Shown: positions 1 to 8,514, counted from the stretch's first letter. The stretch is 64,000 nucleotides of DNA from Acidovorax sp. Leaf78 (GCF_001422735.1 NZ_LMLZ01000001.1:307233-371232); one strand, 5' to 3'. Made by a program: numbers and translations. Notes: a model not told the origin generated them from the sequence alone.

Positions 1-1
1 T

Positions 2-388
2 CTGGTCGAGTACGAAGGCGGCGGCGAGGAAACCCGCTCCAACCCCTGGCTGGCCGAGCTGCAGCAGGAGTCGTTCGTCGAGATCAACCCGAAGACGGCG
101 GCCGACCGCGGCATCCGCAACGGCGAGCGCGTGTGGCTGAGCTCGCCCACCGGTGCACGCCTGAACGTGCAGGCGCTGGTCACCGAGCGCGTGGCACCCG
201 ACACGGTGTGGATGCCGTTCCACTTCTCGGGGCGCTGGCAAGGCGCGGACATGCTGGCGTACTACCCCAAGGGCGCAGCGCCCATCGTGCGCGGCGAAGC
301 GGTGAACACCGCCACCACCTATGGCTACGACAGCGTGACCATGATGCAAGAAACCAAGACCACGATCTGCAACGTGGAACGCGCCTGA
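2..388 (+). CDS. Formate dehydrogenase alpha (molybdopterin) subunit, C-terminal fragment
   Basis: The reading frame enters from the left edge and ends at TGA 386-388, leaving about 128 residues. The fragment fits the C-terminal molybdopterin-dinucleotide-binding barrel of large formate dehydrogenase subunits: INPKTAADRGI, then a GERVWLSSPTG turn, then VWMPFHFSG and a tail ending NVERA. The catalytic and FeS parts lie outside the window. The full enzyme would oxidise formate to CO2, probably on the periplasmic side, and pass electrons to the FeS subunit encoded 25 bases downstream. The assignment rests on this fragment together with the unmistakable fdh genes that follow. Whether the active site uses Cys or selenocysteine cannot be seen. 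Confidence 0.9.
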   Translation: MVEYEGGGEETRSNPWLAELQQESFVEINPKTAADRGIRNGERVWLSSPTGARLNVQALVTERVAPDTVWMPFHFSGRWQGADMLAYYPKGAAPIVRGEAVNTATTYGYDSVTMMQETKTTICNVERA

Positions 389-413
389 TCGCGCCGCGCA
401 AGGAGACCTACCC

Positions 414-1031
414 ATGGCACGAATGAAATTCATCTGCGACTCAGAGCGCTGCATCGAATGCAACGGCTGCGTCACGGCCTGCAAGAACGAGCACGAGGTG
501 CCGTGGGGCGTGAACCGCCGCCGCGTGGTCACGCTCAATGACGGCGTGCCCGGCGAGAAATCCATCTCGGTGGCCTGCATGCACTGCAGCGATGCGCCCT
601 GCATGGCCGTGTGCCCCGTCAACTGCTTCTACCGCACGGACGAAGGCGTGGTGCTGCATGACAAGGACGTGTGCATCGGCTGCGGCTACTGCAGCTATGC
701 CTGCCCCTTTGGCGCACCGCAGTTCCCGTCCACCGGCACCTTCGGCGTGCGCGGCAAGATGGACAAGTGCACCTTCTGCGCCGGTGGCCCTGAAGAGCAT
801 GGCAGCCAGGCCGAGTTCGACAAGTACGGCCGCAACCGCCTGGCTGAGGGCAAGCTGCCCGCCTGCGCCGAAATGTGCTCCACCAAGGCCCTGCTGGCTG
901 GCGATGGCGACGTGGTGGCGGACATCTTCCGCAACCGCGTGGTGCAGCGCGGCAAGGGCGCCGAAGTGTGGGGCTGGGGCACGGCCTACGGCTCGCAGCA
1001 GGCCGGCCAGCCTGCAGGGGGCAAGTCATGA
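414..1031 (+). CDS. Formate dehydrogenase iron-sulfur (beta) subunit
   Basis: This 205-residue electron-transfer subunit carries four [4Fe-4S]-type cysteine clusters. The first is C13, C16, C19, C23 (CIECNGCVTAC). The second lies in CMHCSDAPCMAVCPVNC, the third in CIGCGYCSYACPFG, and the last is formed by CTFC and CAEMC further on. It would carry electrons from the molybdopterin subunit to the membrane cytochrome b subunit encoded at 1282. AGGAGA at 401-406 is a good ribosome binding site for ATG 414. The stop codon overlaps the start of the next small lipoprotein gene (ATGA), indicating translational coupling. No membrane anchor is visible in this short version of the family. Confidence 0.95.
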   Translation: MARMKFICDSERCIECNGCVTACKNEHEVPWGVNRRRVVTLNDGVPGEKSISVACMHCSDAPCMAVCPVNCFYRTDEGVVLHDKDVCIGCGYCSYACPFGAPQFPSTGTFGVRGKMDKCTFCAGGPEEHGSQAEFDKYGRNRLAEGKLPACAEMCSTKALLAGDGDVVADIFRNRVVQRGKGAEVWGWGTAYGSQQAGQPAGGKS

Positions 1032-1273
1032 TCACGATGCAACGCACCTTGCTGGTCGCCTCCGCAGCCCTGGCCCTGGCGGCCCTGAGCGCCTGCGGCG
1101 AAAAGCCGCAGACCGGCGCCGGCATCCGCAGCGATGCCACACCCTACGCCGGCACCGGCAGCGCCTTCACGCAGCCGGGCTGGACGGCCGGTGACAAGGC
1201 GAGCTGGGAGGCGCAACTGAAGACGCGCCAGCAGTACGGTCAGAACGAGTACACGCGCATCACCGCGAAGTGA
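1028..1273 (+). CDS. Small lipoprotein inside the formate dehydrogenase operon
   Basis: An 81-residue protein starts at ATG 1028, overlapping the FeS-subunit stop by four bases. An alternative start is Met4 at 1037. It has a short hydrophobic signal (TLLVASAALALAALSAC) ending in a lipobox, L-S-A-C, so it should be a lipid-anchored envelope protein. The mature part is polar, with GWTAGDKASWEAQLKTRQQ near the C-terminus, and has no motif I recognise. Its position between the FeS and cytochrome subunit genes suggests an accessory or assembly role in the formate dehydrogenase complex. That is inference from context only. Confidence 0.85.
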   Translation: MITMQRTLLVASAALALAALSACGEKPQTGAGIRSDATPYAGTGSAFTQPGWTAGDKASWEAQLKTRQQYGQNEYTRITAK

Positions 1274-1281
1274 GGCCCGCC

Positions 1282-2499
1282 ATGCAACACATCCTGTGGT
1301 CATTGGCGTTGGTGGTCGGTGTGGCCTGCGGCCCCGCGCTGGCGCAGGCCCCGGCCGCTGGCGATGCAGCCTCTGCGCCTGCGGCAGCAGTAGCGCCTGC
1401 GCCTGCCACCGTGGCCCCGGCCGCGGGCGGCATCCAGAGCCAGAACATCTTCGAGGTCAAGCCGGACGCGAGCGCCGACCCCAAATACCTGGAGCAGACC
1501 AACGGCGAACGCGCCAAGGTGCAGCCCGGCAACAACGCGCCCATGTGGCGCCAGGTGGGGCAGGGCGTGACCGGCACCAGCAGCCTGCCCGAGAGCCAGG
1601 CGCCCGAGGCCGGCAACCTGATCCAGCCCTTCGTGCAGTACCCCGGCTCGCGCGTGACCAACGCCGGCGAGGCCTGGCGGCAGGTGCGCAACCAGTGGAT
1701 CATCCCGTACGGCGGCTCGCTGCTGCTCATCGTGGCCGGTGCGATTGCGCTGTTCTACTGGGGCAAGGGCGCGATCAAGGTGCACGGTGCAGAGACCGGC
1801 CGCAAGATTGAGCGCTTCACCCCGTTCGAGCGCTCGGCCCACTGGGCCAACGCGATTGCCTTCGTGGCCCTGGCGGTGTCGGGCATCGTGATGGCGTTCG
1901 GCAAGTTCTTCCTGCTGCCCATCATGGGGGCCACGCTGTTCGGCTGGCTGGCGTATGCACTCAAGAACATCCACAACTTCGCCGGCCCGCTGTTCGCGGT
2001 GTCCCTGGTCATCGTGTTCTTCACGTTCCTCAAGGACAACCTGCCGCGCCGCGAGGACATCACCTGGATCGCCAAGGGCGGCGGCATGCTCTCGGGGCAA
2101 GAGGTGCCTTCGCACCGCTTCAACGCGGGCGAGAAGATCGTGTTCTGGGCCGGCGTGCTGGGCCTGGGCGTGATCGTGGTGGCCTCGGGCCTGGTGCTGG
2201 ACAAGCTGATCCCCGGGCTCATCTACGAGCGCGGCACCATGCAGATCGCGCACATGGTGCATGCCGTGGCCACGGTGGTGATGATGATGATGTTCATGGG
2301 CCACATCTACATGGGCACCATCGGCATGCAGGGCGCCTACAAGGCCATGAAGACCGGCTATGTGGACGACACCTGGGCCAGGGAGCATCACGAGCTCTGG
2401 TATGACGACATCGAGGCCGGCAAGATTCCCCGCCAGCGCAGCGCCGTGGACGGACCTGTCGAGGCGGCCGCTGCCGCAGGCAAGCCCGTCCAGGCATGA
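1282..2499 (+). CDS. Formate dehydrogenase gamma subunit (cytochrome b556 type)
   Basis: A 405-residue membrane subunit. I chose ATG 1282 because AGTGAGG at 1269-1275 is well spaced. A GTG four codons upstream (1270) is also in frame. A signal sequence (HILWSLALVVGVACGPALAQ) and a long Ala/Pro-rich periplasmic extension of roughly 130 residues precede the cytochrome part, which has about five hydrophobic segments. Haem-ligand candidates are the histidines in FERSAHWAN, LKNIHNFAG and MVHAVATVV/MGHIYMG. It should take electrons from the FeS subunit and reduce quinone. The N-terminal extension is longer than in E. coli FdnI, which has none. The next gene starts 20 bases downstream. Confidence 0.93.
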   Translation: MQHILWSLALVVGVACGPALAQAPAAGDAASAPAAAVAPAPATVAPAAGGIQSQNIFEVKPDASADPKYLEQTNGERAKVQPGNNAPMWRQVGQGVTGTSSLPESQAPEAGNLIQPFVQYPGSRVTNAGEAWRQVRNQWIIPYGGSLLLIVAGAIALFYWGKGAIKVHGAETGRKIERFTPFERSAHWANAIAFVALAVSGIVMAFGKFFLLPIMGATLFGWLAYALKNIHNFAGPLFAVSLVIVFFTFLKDNLPRREDITWIAKGGGMLSGQEVPSHRFNAGEKIVFWAGVLGLGVIVVASGLVLDKLIPGLIYERGTMQIAHMVHAVATVVMMMMFMGHIYMGTIGMQGAYKAMKTGYVDDTWAREHHELWYDDIEAGKIPRQRSAVDGPVEAAAAAGKPVQA

Positions 2500-2519
2500 C
2501 ATGTGAGGCACACCCCACC

Positions 2520-2912
2520 ATGAAGACTCCACACCCCCTCCGTACCCTGGCGCTGGCTTTGTGTGCCGCTGGTGCGTGCAGCCTAGCCGTGGCCAAGCTG
2601 CCCCCGCCGTCGCCCGAGGCCGCCGCCAAGGCTGCAGAAGCCGCTGCCAAGGCCGCCTGGGCCGGCAAGGTCGACAACTACAAGCTGTGCCTGTCGCAGG
2701 ACAAGGTGGCGGCCCACTACCGCAAGACCACGCCGGATGCCAAGCCTGCGGTGGCCACCGGCGCCTCGTGCGCTGACCCCGGCCCGTTCGCCTACACGCC
2801 GCCAGAGGCCAAGCCCCTGGAGGCCGCAGGTGCGCATTCGCCACCGGGCACGGCCAGCAGCCCGCCCAACACGGCCACGCCCGCCGCCGCGGCATCGGCA
2901 CCCAAGCCCTGA
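2520..2912 (+). CDS. Small secreted Ala/Pro-rich protein of the fdh operon
   Basis: A 130-residue protein starting at ATG 2520 (GTGAGG at 2503-2508 upstream). A further in-frame ATG at 2496 overlaps the cytochrome gene and would add eight residues. A signal peptide (TLALALCAAGACSLAVA) is followed by an Ala/Lys-rich helix (EAAAKAAEAAAKAAWAGK). A short conserved-looking core follows (YKLCLSQDKVAAHYRK, then ATGASCADPGPFAY) with two cysteines, and the tail is disordered and Pro/Ala-rich. I recognise this core as a pattern seen in small secreted proteins of betaproteobacteria, but I know no function. Operon position suggests a periplasmic accessory to formate dehydrogenase. Confidence 0.8.
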   Translation: MKTPHPLRTLALALCAAGACSLAVAKLPPPSPEAAAKAAEAAAKAAWAGKVDNYKLCLSQDKVAAHYRKTTPDAKPAVATGASCADPGPFAYTPPEAKPLEAAGAHSPPGTASSPPNTATPAAAASAPKP

Positions 2913-3041
2913 CCGCCACCGGCTGGGTGCGCGGGGTGCGTGCCACTTCTGCGATGGGCCGCACAGAGACCGGCACTCCTCCAAATCTCTCGGCGCACCT
3001 CCTTTTCGCCCTTGGCCCCGCCCGGCGCAGGGCCAGGCTGA

Positions 3042-3053
3042 GCAGACGTCTGC
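3042..3053. promoter_or_regulatory. Perfect 12-bp palindrome upstream of fdhD
   Basis: GCAGACGTCTGC is a perfect dyad 28 bases upstream of the fdhD start. A -10-like TATAGT lies at 3070-3075, so the dyad would sit near the -35 position. This could be an operator, but a 12-bp palindrome can occur by chance in GC-rich DNA. Confidence 0.25.
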
Positions 3054-3081
3054 ATCCAGCACGCCTGCGTATAGTCCCTCC

Positions 3082-4038
3082 ATGACATCCCGCACCGCAA
3101 CGGATTCCACCGCCCAGCCCTTGCCGCGCCTGACGCAGGCCACGGCCCCGCTCACCCACAGTGTCGATGTGGTCAACGAACTGGGCGAGCGGGAGCAGGT
3201 CTCCATCCCTGCCGAGCGCCCGCTCACCGTGTATGTGGACAAGCGCGAACTGGTCACGCTGATGACCCTGGGCGCGCACCCCGAGCTGCTGGTGCTGGGC
3301 TATCTGCGCAACCAGCGCCTGGTCGAATCGGTATTCGACATCGAATCCATCACCGTCGACTGGGACGTGCACGCCGCCGCCGTGCGCACGCGCCACGGCA
3401 TCGAGCGCATCGAAGAGCGGACGGCCAGCAAGGTGGTGACCACCGGCTGCGGGCAGGGCAGCGTGTTCGGTGGCTTGATGGACGAGGTGGACCGCATCGT
3501 GCTGCCCGAGGCGCGCCTCACCCAAGCCCAGCTGTACGGCATCGTCAACGCGATCCGCCTGAAGGAGTCCACGTACAAGTCCGCCGGCTCCGTGCACGGC
3601 TGTGCGCTGTTCCAGGGGGAGGAACTGCTCACTTTCGTGGAAGACGTGGGGCGCCACAACGCCATCGACACGATTGCAGGCTGGATGTGGATGAACGCGC
3701 AGCCGCCGCGGCCAGCGGATGAAGCCACGGCGCGAGGAGGGGCCATGCCCGAGCCCATGTCGGGCGCCGACAAGGTCTTCTACACCACCGGGCGCCTTAC
3801 CAGCGAGATGGTCATCAAGTCGGCCCAGATGGGCGTGCCCATCGTGGTGTCGCGCAGCGGCATGACGCAGATGGGCCATGCGGTGGCGCAGCAGCTGGGC
3901 CTGTGCGCGATCGGGCGGGCGACCAACCGGCGTTTTGTCTGCTACAGCGGGGCGGACCGGCTGGTGCTGCAGCCGGAGCTGGCGCAGGCGCCCGCGGTGC
4001 TGCCTGGGGCAGCGGCTGCGCCGCAGACACGGCGATAG
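3082..4038 (+). CDS. fdhD: Formate dehydrogenase sulfur-carrier/sulfurtransferase FdhD
   Basis: A 318-residue protein starting at ATG 3082. The open frame extends upstream, but only this start gives family length. FdhD passes sulfur from the cysteine desulfurase to the molybdenum cofactor of formate dehydrogenase. Visible family features are RPLTVYVDKREL and LMTLGAHPELLVLGYL, then TTGCGQGS with Cys123 in the mobile catalytic loop, then SAGSVHGCALF, EDVGRHNAIDT and YTTGRLTSEMV. In E. coli FdhD the loop carries a CxxC pair; here the second Cys position is Ser, leaving one loop cysteine. It follows the fdh structural genes by 169 bases, with its own possible promoter. An insertion rich in Pro/Ala/Glu (about residues 208-225) separates the EDVGRHN motif from the last conserved block. 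Confidence 0.95.
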   Translation: MTSRTATDSTAQPLPRLTQATAPLTHSVDVVNELGEREQVSIPAERPLTVYVDKRELVTLMTLGAHPELLVLGYLRNQRLVESVFDIESITVDWDVHAAAVRTRHGIERIEERTASKVVTTGCGQGSVFGGLMDEVDRIVLPEARLTQAQLYGIVNAIRLKESTYKSAGSVHGCALFQGEELLTFVEDVGRHNAIDTIAGWMWMNAQPPRPADEATARGGAMPEPMSGADKVFYTTGRLTSEMVIKSAQMGVPIVVSRSGMTQMGHAVAQQLGLCAIGRATNRRFVCYSGADRLVLQPELAQAPAVLPGAAAAPQTRR

Positions 4039-4152
4039 CGGTCGGATGCCGGGCCACCGCGACGGCAACGGCTACGGCTACGGCGGCCACCGGGAGCACT
4101 CAGGAGCACGCAGCGGCCACCGTCGAAGGGCCCGTCGCCGTGCAGGCACGTC

Positions 4153-5781
4153 ATGCGCAGATGGCATGATGCGCGCATGAATGACCGTCACATCCATGGC
4201 ACCTGGGACAACACCCTGCCCAGCCAATGGGGCCCTGTGCCCGGAGAGATCGAAGTCCCGCTGAGCGGCACGCCCACCGCGCCGGGAGCGCTTGTTGGCA
4301 ACACACATGGCGAGCCTGCGGGCGCTGCCCGACTGTCGCTCTGGGACTGGGTCCGCGAAGGCTTGCGCGCCGGATTTTTCCTGGCGCCCCGTACCGGCGC
4401 TGCGGCTCCCACGCCCTGGCAACTGGTGGTGCTGGCGCTGGCCAGTGGCGCGCTGCTGGCGGCCGTCGCGCGCCTGGAGATCGTGGGCCCCGCGCAGTTC
4501 AACCTGCGCGGCTGGCTGATTCCGTACTGGACGACGCTGGCGCTGCTGTGGTTTGCCTGGTGGGCCATGGCCCCGGCGCTGCGGGAACAGGCGGCGGCAC
4601 CAGGGGCCGCCAGCCCCGAACCTTCGGGCGGCCTGGCGGCATGGTTCGCACTCTCCACCTGGGCGCCCATGGTTCCCACACTGCTCACCTACGGGCTGTT
4701 GGGCTGGGCGGCACAAAGGCCGCAGACCTGGCAGGGGCAGATCGCCGGATGGGTGATGTGGGCGCTGTACATCCCGCTGTTCGCGTGGCTGTTGGCGGCG
4801 GTGGTCGTGGTCAGTGCACGTTTCATCCGCTCGCGCGTGCGCACGGCGGTCTTTGCCGCTGGGTTGGTGGGCCTGGCGGCCCTGGCCACGTGGCAGTTTC
4901 CCGACCGGCCCTGGGAGCTGGACGCCGAAGCCGTCGCCGCGGCCCGGGAGCCTGCTCCAGAGCCGGCACGCCTGCACCTGTCGCAGACGGTCTTCGAAGC
5001 CCAGCAGGCACTGTGGCCGCAGCAGGTACAAGCGCTGTTGCCCGAGCGCCCCGGCGTGGTGGATGTCTACGGCCTGGTGTTCGCCCCCTATGCCAGCGAA
5101 GAAGTCTTCCGCCGCGAGAGCACCATGGTCAGCACGCTGCTGAAGGAGCGCTTCGATGCCGACGGCCGTGTGCTGCATCTGCTCAACCATGCAGAAACCG
5201 CAGGCACCCACCTGTGGGCCACGCCGCAGAACCTGCAGCGCGCCATAGAGGCGCTGGCGGACCGCATGGACCGCGACAACGACGTGCTCATGGTCTACAT
5301 GACATCGCACGGCGCGCGCAACCACGAATTGGCGGCGTCCCACTGGCCGCTGGAGGTGCCGCCCGTCACGCCCGAGATGCTGCGCGCCGCGCTGGACGAC
5401 GCCGGCATCCGCCACCGCGTGATCGCCGTGTCGGCCTGCTTCTCGGGTGGCTGGATCGACCCGCTCGCCACTGACGGCACGCTCATCATGACGGCGGCCG
5501 ATGCCACGCACACCTCGTACGGCTGCGGCAGGCTGTCCGAGCTCACGTTCTTCGGCCGGGCGGTGTTCAACGAGCAACTGCGCCAGACCCATTCGTTCAC
5601 CGACGCCTTCGCCAAGGCCGTGCCGCTGATCCAGCAGCGCGAGGTCGAGGCCGGCAAGGCGGACGGCTTCTCCAACCCGCAGATCCGGGTGGGCGCGCAG
5701 ATCGAACCTGTGCTCAAGGCGCTGGAGCAGCGGCTGGGCGCAGGAGAAGGCAGCGAGGCAGCCGCCACGGTGCGGCCCTGA
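4153..5781 (+). CDS. Membrane-anchored C13 (legumain/caspase-like) family peptidase
   Basis: A 542-residue protein (ATG 4177 would shorten it by eight). The N-terminal half has about five hydrophobic segments, for example WQLVVLALASGALLAAVA, YWTTLALLWFAWWAMA, WVMWALYIPLFAWLLAAVVV and TAVFAAGLVGLAALATW. The C-terminal half is the peptidase domain, with strand-turn VLMVYMTSHGARN carrying candidate catalytic His386 and VIAVSACFSGGWIDPL carrying candidate catalytic Cys429. The order His then Cys, each after a hydrophobic strand, is the clan CD pattern shared by legumains and GPI transamidase. Bacterial C13 proteins of this layout are known but little characterised. Neither neighbour is an obvious partner. 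The substrate is unknown. Confidence 0.88.
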   Translation: MRRWHDARMNDRHIHGTWDNTLPSQWGPVPGEIEVPLSGTPTAPGALVGNTHGEPAGAARLSLWDWVREGLRAGFFLAPRTGAAAPTPWQLVVLALASGALLAAVARLEIVGPAQFNLRGWLIPYWTTLALLWFAWWAMAPALREQAAAPGAASPEPSGGLAAWFALSTWAPMVPTLLTYGLLGWAAQRPQTWQGQIAGWVMWALYIPLFAWLLAAVVVVSARFIRSRVRTAVFAAGLVGLAALATWQFPDRPWELDAEAVAAAREPAPEPARLHLSQTVFEAQQALWPQQVQALLPERPGVVDVYGLVFAPYASEEVFRRESTMVSTLLKERFDADGRVLHLLNHAETAGTHLWATPQNLQRAIEALADRMDRDNDVLMVYMTSHGARNHELAASHWPLEVPPVTPEMLRAALDDAGIRHRVIAVSACFSGGWIDPLATDGTLIMTAADATHTSYGCGRLSELTFFGRAVFNEQLRQTHSFTDAFAKAVPLIQQREVEAGKADGFSNPQIRVGAQIEPVLKALEQRLGAGEGSEAAATVRP

Positions 5782-5877
5782 CCGCAGCGGGCCGGTCCGC
5801 TGCCCGCGCAGCGCCCGGCACCGCCCCAAACACCCCACGGGCTGACGGCCCGTTCGCTTTGCGATAAGGTCCGCGCC

Positions 5878-8397
5878 ATGAACCTGTCTTTTCTGCGCCT
5901 GGGCTGGCGCACCCTGGCCCGTGACCTGCGTGCGGGCGAGCTGCGCCTGTTGATCGTTGCCGTCACCCTGGCGGTGGCCGCGCTCACCTCGGTGGGCTTC
6001 TTTGCCGACCGATTGCAGGGCGGCCTGCAGCGCGATGCCCTGCAACTGCTGGGCGGCGACGCGGTGGTGGCCAGCGACAACCCCACGCCCCAGGCCTTTG
6101 TGGACCAGGCCAAGGCGTTGGGCCTCCAATCCGTCACCACGCTCGGCTTTCCCACCATGGGCCGCGCCAGCGACGCCCAGGGAGGCGCCAGCAAGCTCGT
6201 GGCCTTGAAGAGCGTGCAGCCGGGCTATCCGCTGCGCGGCAGCCTGCGGGTGTCCGACGCCCCCGGCGCCATCGACCAGCCCACGCGGGACATCCCGGCC
6301 AAGGGCGAGGTATGGGTCGATGCTCCTTTGCTCGAATCGCTGAACCTGGCCATGGGCGACTTTCTGCTGCTGGGCGATACGCAACTACGCATCGCCCGCA
6401 TCATCGTCATCGAGCCCGACCGGGGTGCCGGCTTCATGAGCTTTGCGCCGCGCGTGATGGTCAACGAAGGCGACCTGGCCACCACCGGCCTGGTGCAGCC
6501 CGCCAGCCGCCTGACCTACCGCTTTGCCGTCACCGGCCCGGCGCCTGCGATCAAGGCCTTCAACGACTGGTCTGTCGCAGAGCTCAAGAAGCCCGAGGTG
6601 CACGGCGTGCGTGTGGAGTCGCTGGAGAGCGGCCGCCCCGAAATGCGCCAGACGCTGGACCGCGCCCAAAAATTCCTGAGCCTCGTGGCCCTGCTGGCCG
6701 CGCTGCTGTCGGCCGTGGCCGTGGCCCTGGCGGCCCGCGGCTTTGCCGCGGAGCATCTGGACGCATCGGCCATGCTGCGCGTGCTGGGGCAAAGCCAGCG
6801 CACCATTGCGGGCGCCTACACCACCGAGTTCGCGCTGGTGGGCCTGTTCGCCAGCGCCCTGGGCGTGCTGCTGGGTTATGCGGTGCACCACGCCTTCGTG
6901 CTGCTGCTGGCGGGGCTGGTGGAATCCGCCTTGCCCGCGCCCAGCCTGTGGCCCGTGGCCTTCGGCCTGGGCATGGGGCTCACGCTGCTGTTCGCGTTCG
7001 GCCTGCCGCCGGTGCTGCAGCTGGCCCAGGTGCCACCGCTGCGGGTGATCCGGCGCGACGTGGGCGGGCTCAAGCCGGCATCCATGGCGGTGCTGGGCAT
7101 CGGCATCGCGGGCTTTGCGGCGCTGCTGCTGACGGTGAGCAGCGACATCAAGCTGGGCCTGATCGCCGTGGGCGGCTTTGCGGGCGCGGTGCTCCTGTTC
7201 GCGGGCCTGGCCTGGGTGGCGGTCAAGCTGCTGCGCAGGAGCGTGAACGAGGCCACCGCCCCGCGCTGGCTGGTGCTGGCCACGCGGCAGATATCGGCAC
7301 GCCCGGCCTACGCCGTGGTGCAGGTCAGCAGCCTGGCCGTGGGCCTGCTGGCCCTGGTGTTGCTGGTGCTGCTGCGCACCGACCTGGTGGACAGCTGGCG
7401 CAAGGCCACGCCGCCGGATGCGCCCAACCGCTTCGTGATCAACGTCATGCCCGACCAGGCCGACGCTTTTCAGCAGGCGCTCAAGGACAACAACGTCGCC
7501 AAGTACGACTGGTACCCGATGATCCGCGGGCGGCTGGTGGCGGTGAACGGCAAGGCCGTGGGCCCGGCCGACTACACCGACGACCGCGCCAAGCGCCTGG
7601 TGGACCGCGAGTTCAACCTCTCCAACGCCACCGAGGCACCGGCCCACAACCAGATCGTGGCCGGCCGGTGGACGGCGGGCGAGGAGGGCGCGATCAGCGT
7701 CGAAGAAGGCATTGCCGAGACCCTGGGCCTGAAGATGGGCGACCGCCTGCAGTTCGACATGGGCGGCGTGCTGAACGAAGCCCGCATCACCAGCCTGCGC
7801 AAGGTGGACTGGGGCTCGATGCGCGCCAACTTCTTCGTGATGTACCCGGTGGCGAGCGTGAAGGACGTGCCCGTCACGTACCTTGCCGCCTACCGCGCGC
7901 CCGAGGTGCAGGGGTTCGACAACGCGCTGGTGCGCCAATTCCCCAACATCACCAACGTGGACATGGCGGCCACCATCACCCAGGTGCAGCGCGTGCTGGA
8001 CCAGGTGATCCGCGCGGTGGAGTTTTTGTTCGCCTTCACGCTGGCCGCTGGCCTGGTGGTGCTGTTTGCAGCCGTCACCGCCACGCGCGAAGAGCGTGCG
8101 CGCGAATACGCCATCATGCGCGCCGTGGGGGCGCGCGCCAGCCTGCTGCGGCAGGTGCAGCGCGCCGAGCTGGTGGGCGTGGGCCTGCTCGCGGGCTTTT
8201 TGGCCAGCACCGTGGCCGTGGGCGTGGGCTGGGCGCTGGCGCGCTTCGTGTTCGACTTCGCCTGGACCGCGTCGCCCTGGGTGCCGCTGGCGGGCGCCGT
8301 GGCGGGCGCCGTGCTGGCCTTGGCCGCTGGCTGGTGGGGCCTGCGCGAGGTGCTGCTGCGGCCGGTGGTGGACACGCTGCGCCGCGCGGCGGAGTGA
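5878..8397 (+). CDS. FtsX/MacB-type ABC transporter permease (YbbP-like)
   Basis: An 839-residue permease with the duplicated FtsX architecture. It has an N-terminal TM followed by a large periplasmic domain (about residues 45-260), then a TM bundle (LSLVALLAALLSAVAVALAA to LLFAFGLPPVLQLAQVPPLRVIRR) and two central TMs. A second periplasmic domain and a final TM bundle (TREERAREYAIMRAVGARASLL onwards) complete it. This matches YbbP of the YbbAP-type exporters, which work with a separate YbbA-like ATPase. No ATPase gene is adjacent, so the partner must lie elsewhere or be shared. The likely role is extraction or export of lipids or hydrophobic molecules, inferred from family. Confidence 0.9.
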   Translation: MNLSFLRLGWRTLARDLRAGELRLLIVAVTLAVAALTSVGFFADRLQGGLQRDALQLLGGDAVVASDNPTPQAFVDQAKALGLQSVTTLGFPTMGRASDAQGGASKLVALKSVQPGYPLRGSLRVSDAPGAIDQPTRDIPAKGEVWVDAPLLESLNLAMGDFLLLGDTQLRIARIIVIEPDRGAGFMSFAPRVMVNEGDLATTGLVQPASRLTYRFAVTGPAPAIKAFNDWSVAELKKPEVHGVRVESLESGRPEMRQTLDRAQKFLSLVALLAALLSAVAVALAARGFAAEHLDASAMLRVLGQSQRTIAGAYTTEFALVGLFASALGVLLGYAVHHAFVLLLAGLVESALPAPSLWPVAFGLGMGLTLLFAFGLPPVLQLAQVPPLRVIRRDVGGLKPASMAVLGIGIAGFAALLLTVSSDIKLGLIAVGGFAGAVLLFAGLAWVAVKLLRRSVNEATAPRWLVLATRQISARPAYAVVQVSSLAVGLLALVLLVLLRTDLVDSWRKATPPDAPNRFVINVMPDQADAFQQALKDNNVAKYDWYPMIRGRLVAVNGKAVGPADYTDDRAKRLVDREFNLSNATEAPAHNQIVAGRWTAGEEGAISVEEGIAETLGLKMGDRLQFDMGGVLNEARITSLRKVDWGSMRANFFVMYPVASVKDVPVTYLAAYRAPEVQGFDNALVRQFPNITNVDMAATITQVQRVLDQVIRAVEFLFAFTLAAGLVVLFAAVTATREERAREYAIMRAVGARASLLRQVQRAELVGVGLLAGFLASTVAVGVGWALARFVFDFAWTASPWVPLAGAVAGAVLALAAGWWGLREVLLRPVVDTLRRAAE

Positions 8398-8447
8398 GCG
8401 GCTGGCGTGTGCCCTCTGTGGGGTACCACCAGTGCTGCATCAGCCGG

Positions 8448-8514
8448 TTGCTATATATTCGATAGCTGCTGCCGCTTGATGGTCAAGCGGTAGCGCCATT
8501 TTTGACATGAATTC
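8448..8514 (+). repeat. Dispersed palindromic repeat family 1, copy A
   Basis: Contains GATAGCTGCTGCCGCTTGA, an 8-bp perfect stem (8472-8479 with 8483-8490, loop TGG), then TAGCGCCATTTTT and a TGAATTC tail. The same blocks recur at 9015, 21424, 21566, 36701, 43611, 51184 and 58715. The tail supplies the ATG of the haemoglobin gene at 8507. Confidence 0.85.

Noticed and set aside
2275..2305. GTGATGATGATGATG run in the cytochrome b gene as a microsatellite
   Set aside because: It simply encodes VMMMMF inside a membrane helix that keeps its reading frame.
1300..4068. 922-codon minus-strand open frame opposite the formate dehydrogenase genes
   Set aside because: Antisense to four supported genes and without any recognisable domain.
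4078..6384. Very long open frame on the minus strand (768 codons), antisense to the C13 peptidase and permease genes
   Set aside because: High GC makes antisense frames stay open. It has Arg/Gln/His/Gly-rich composition, no domain, and lies opposite two clear genes.
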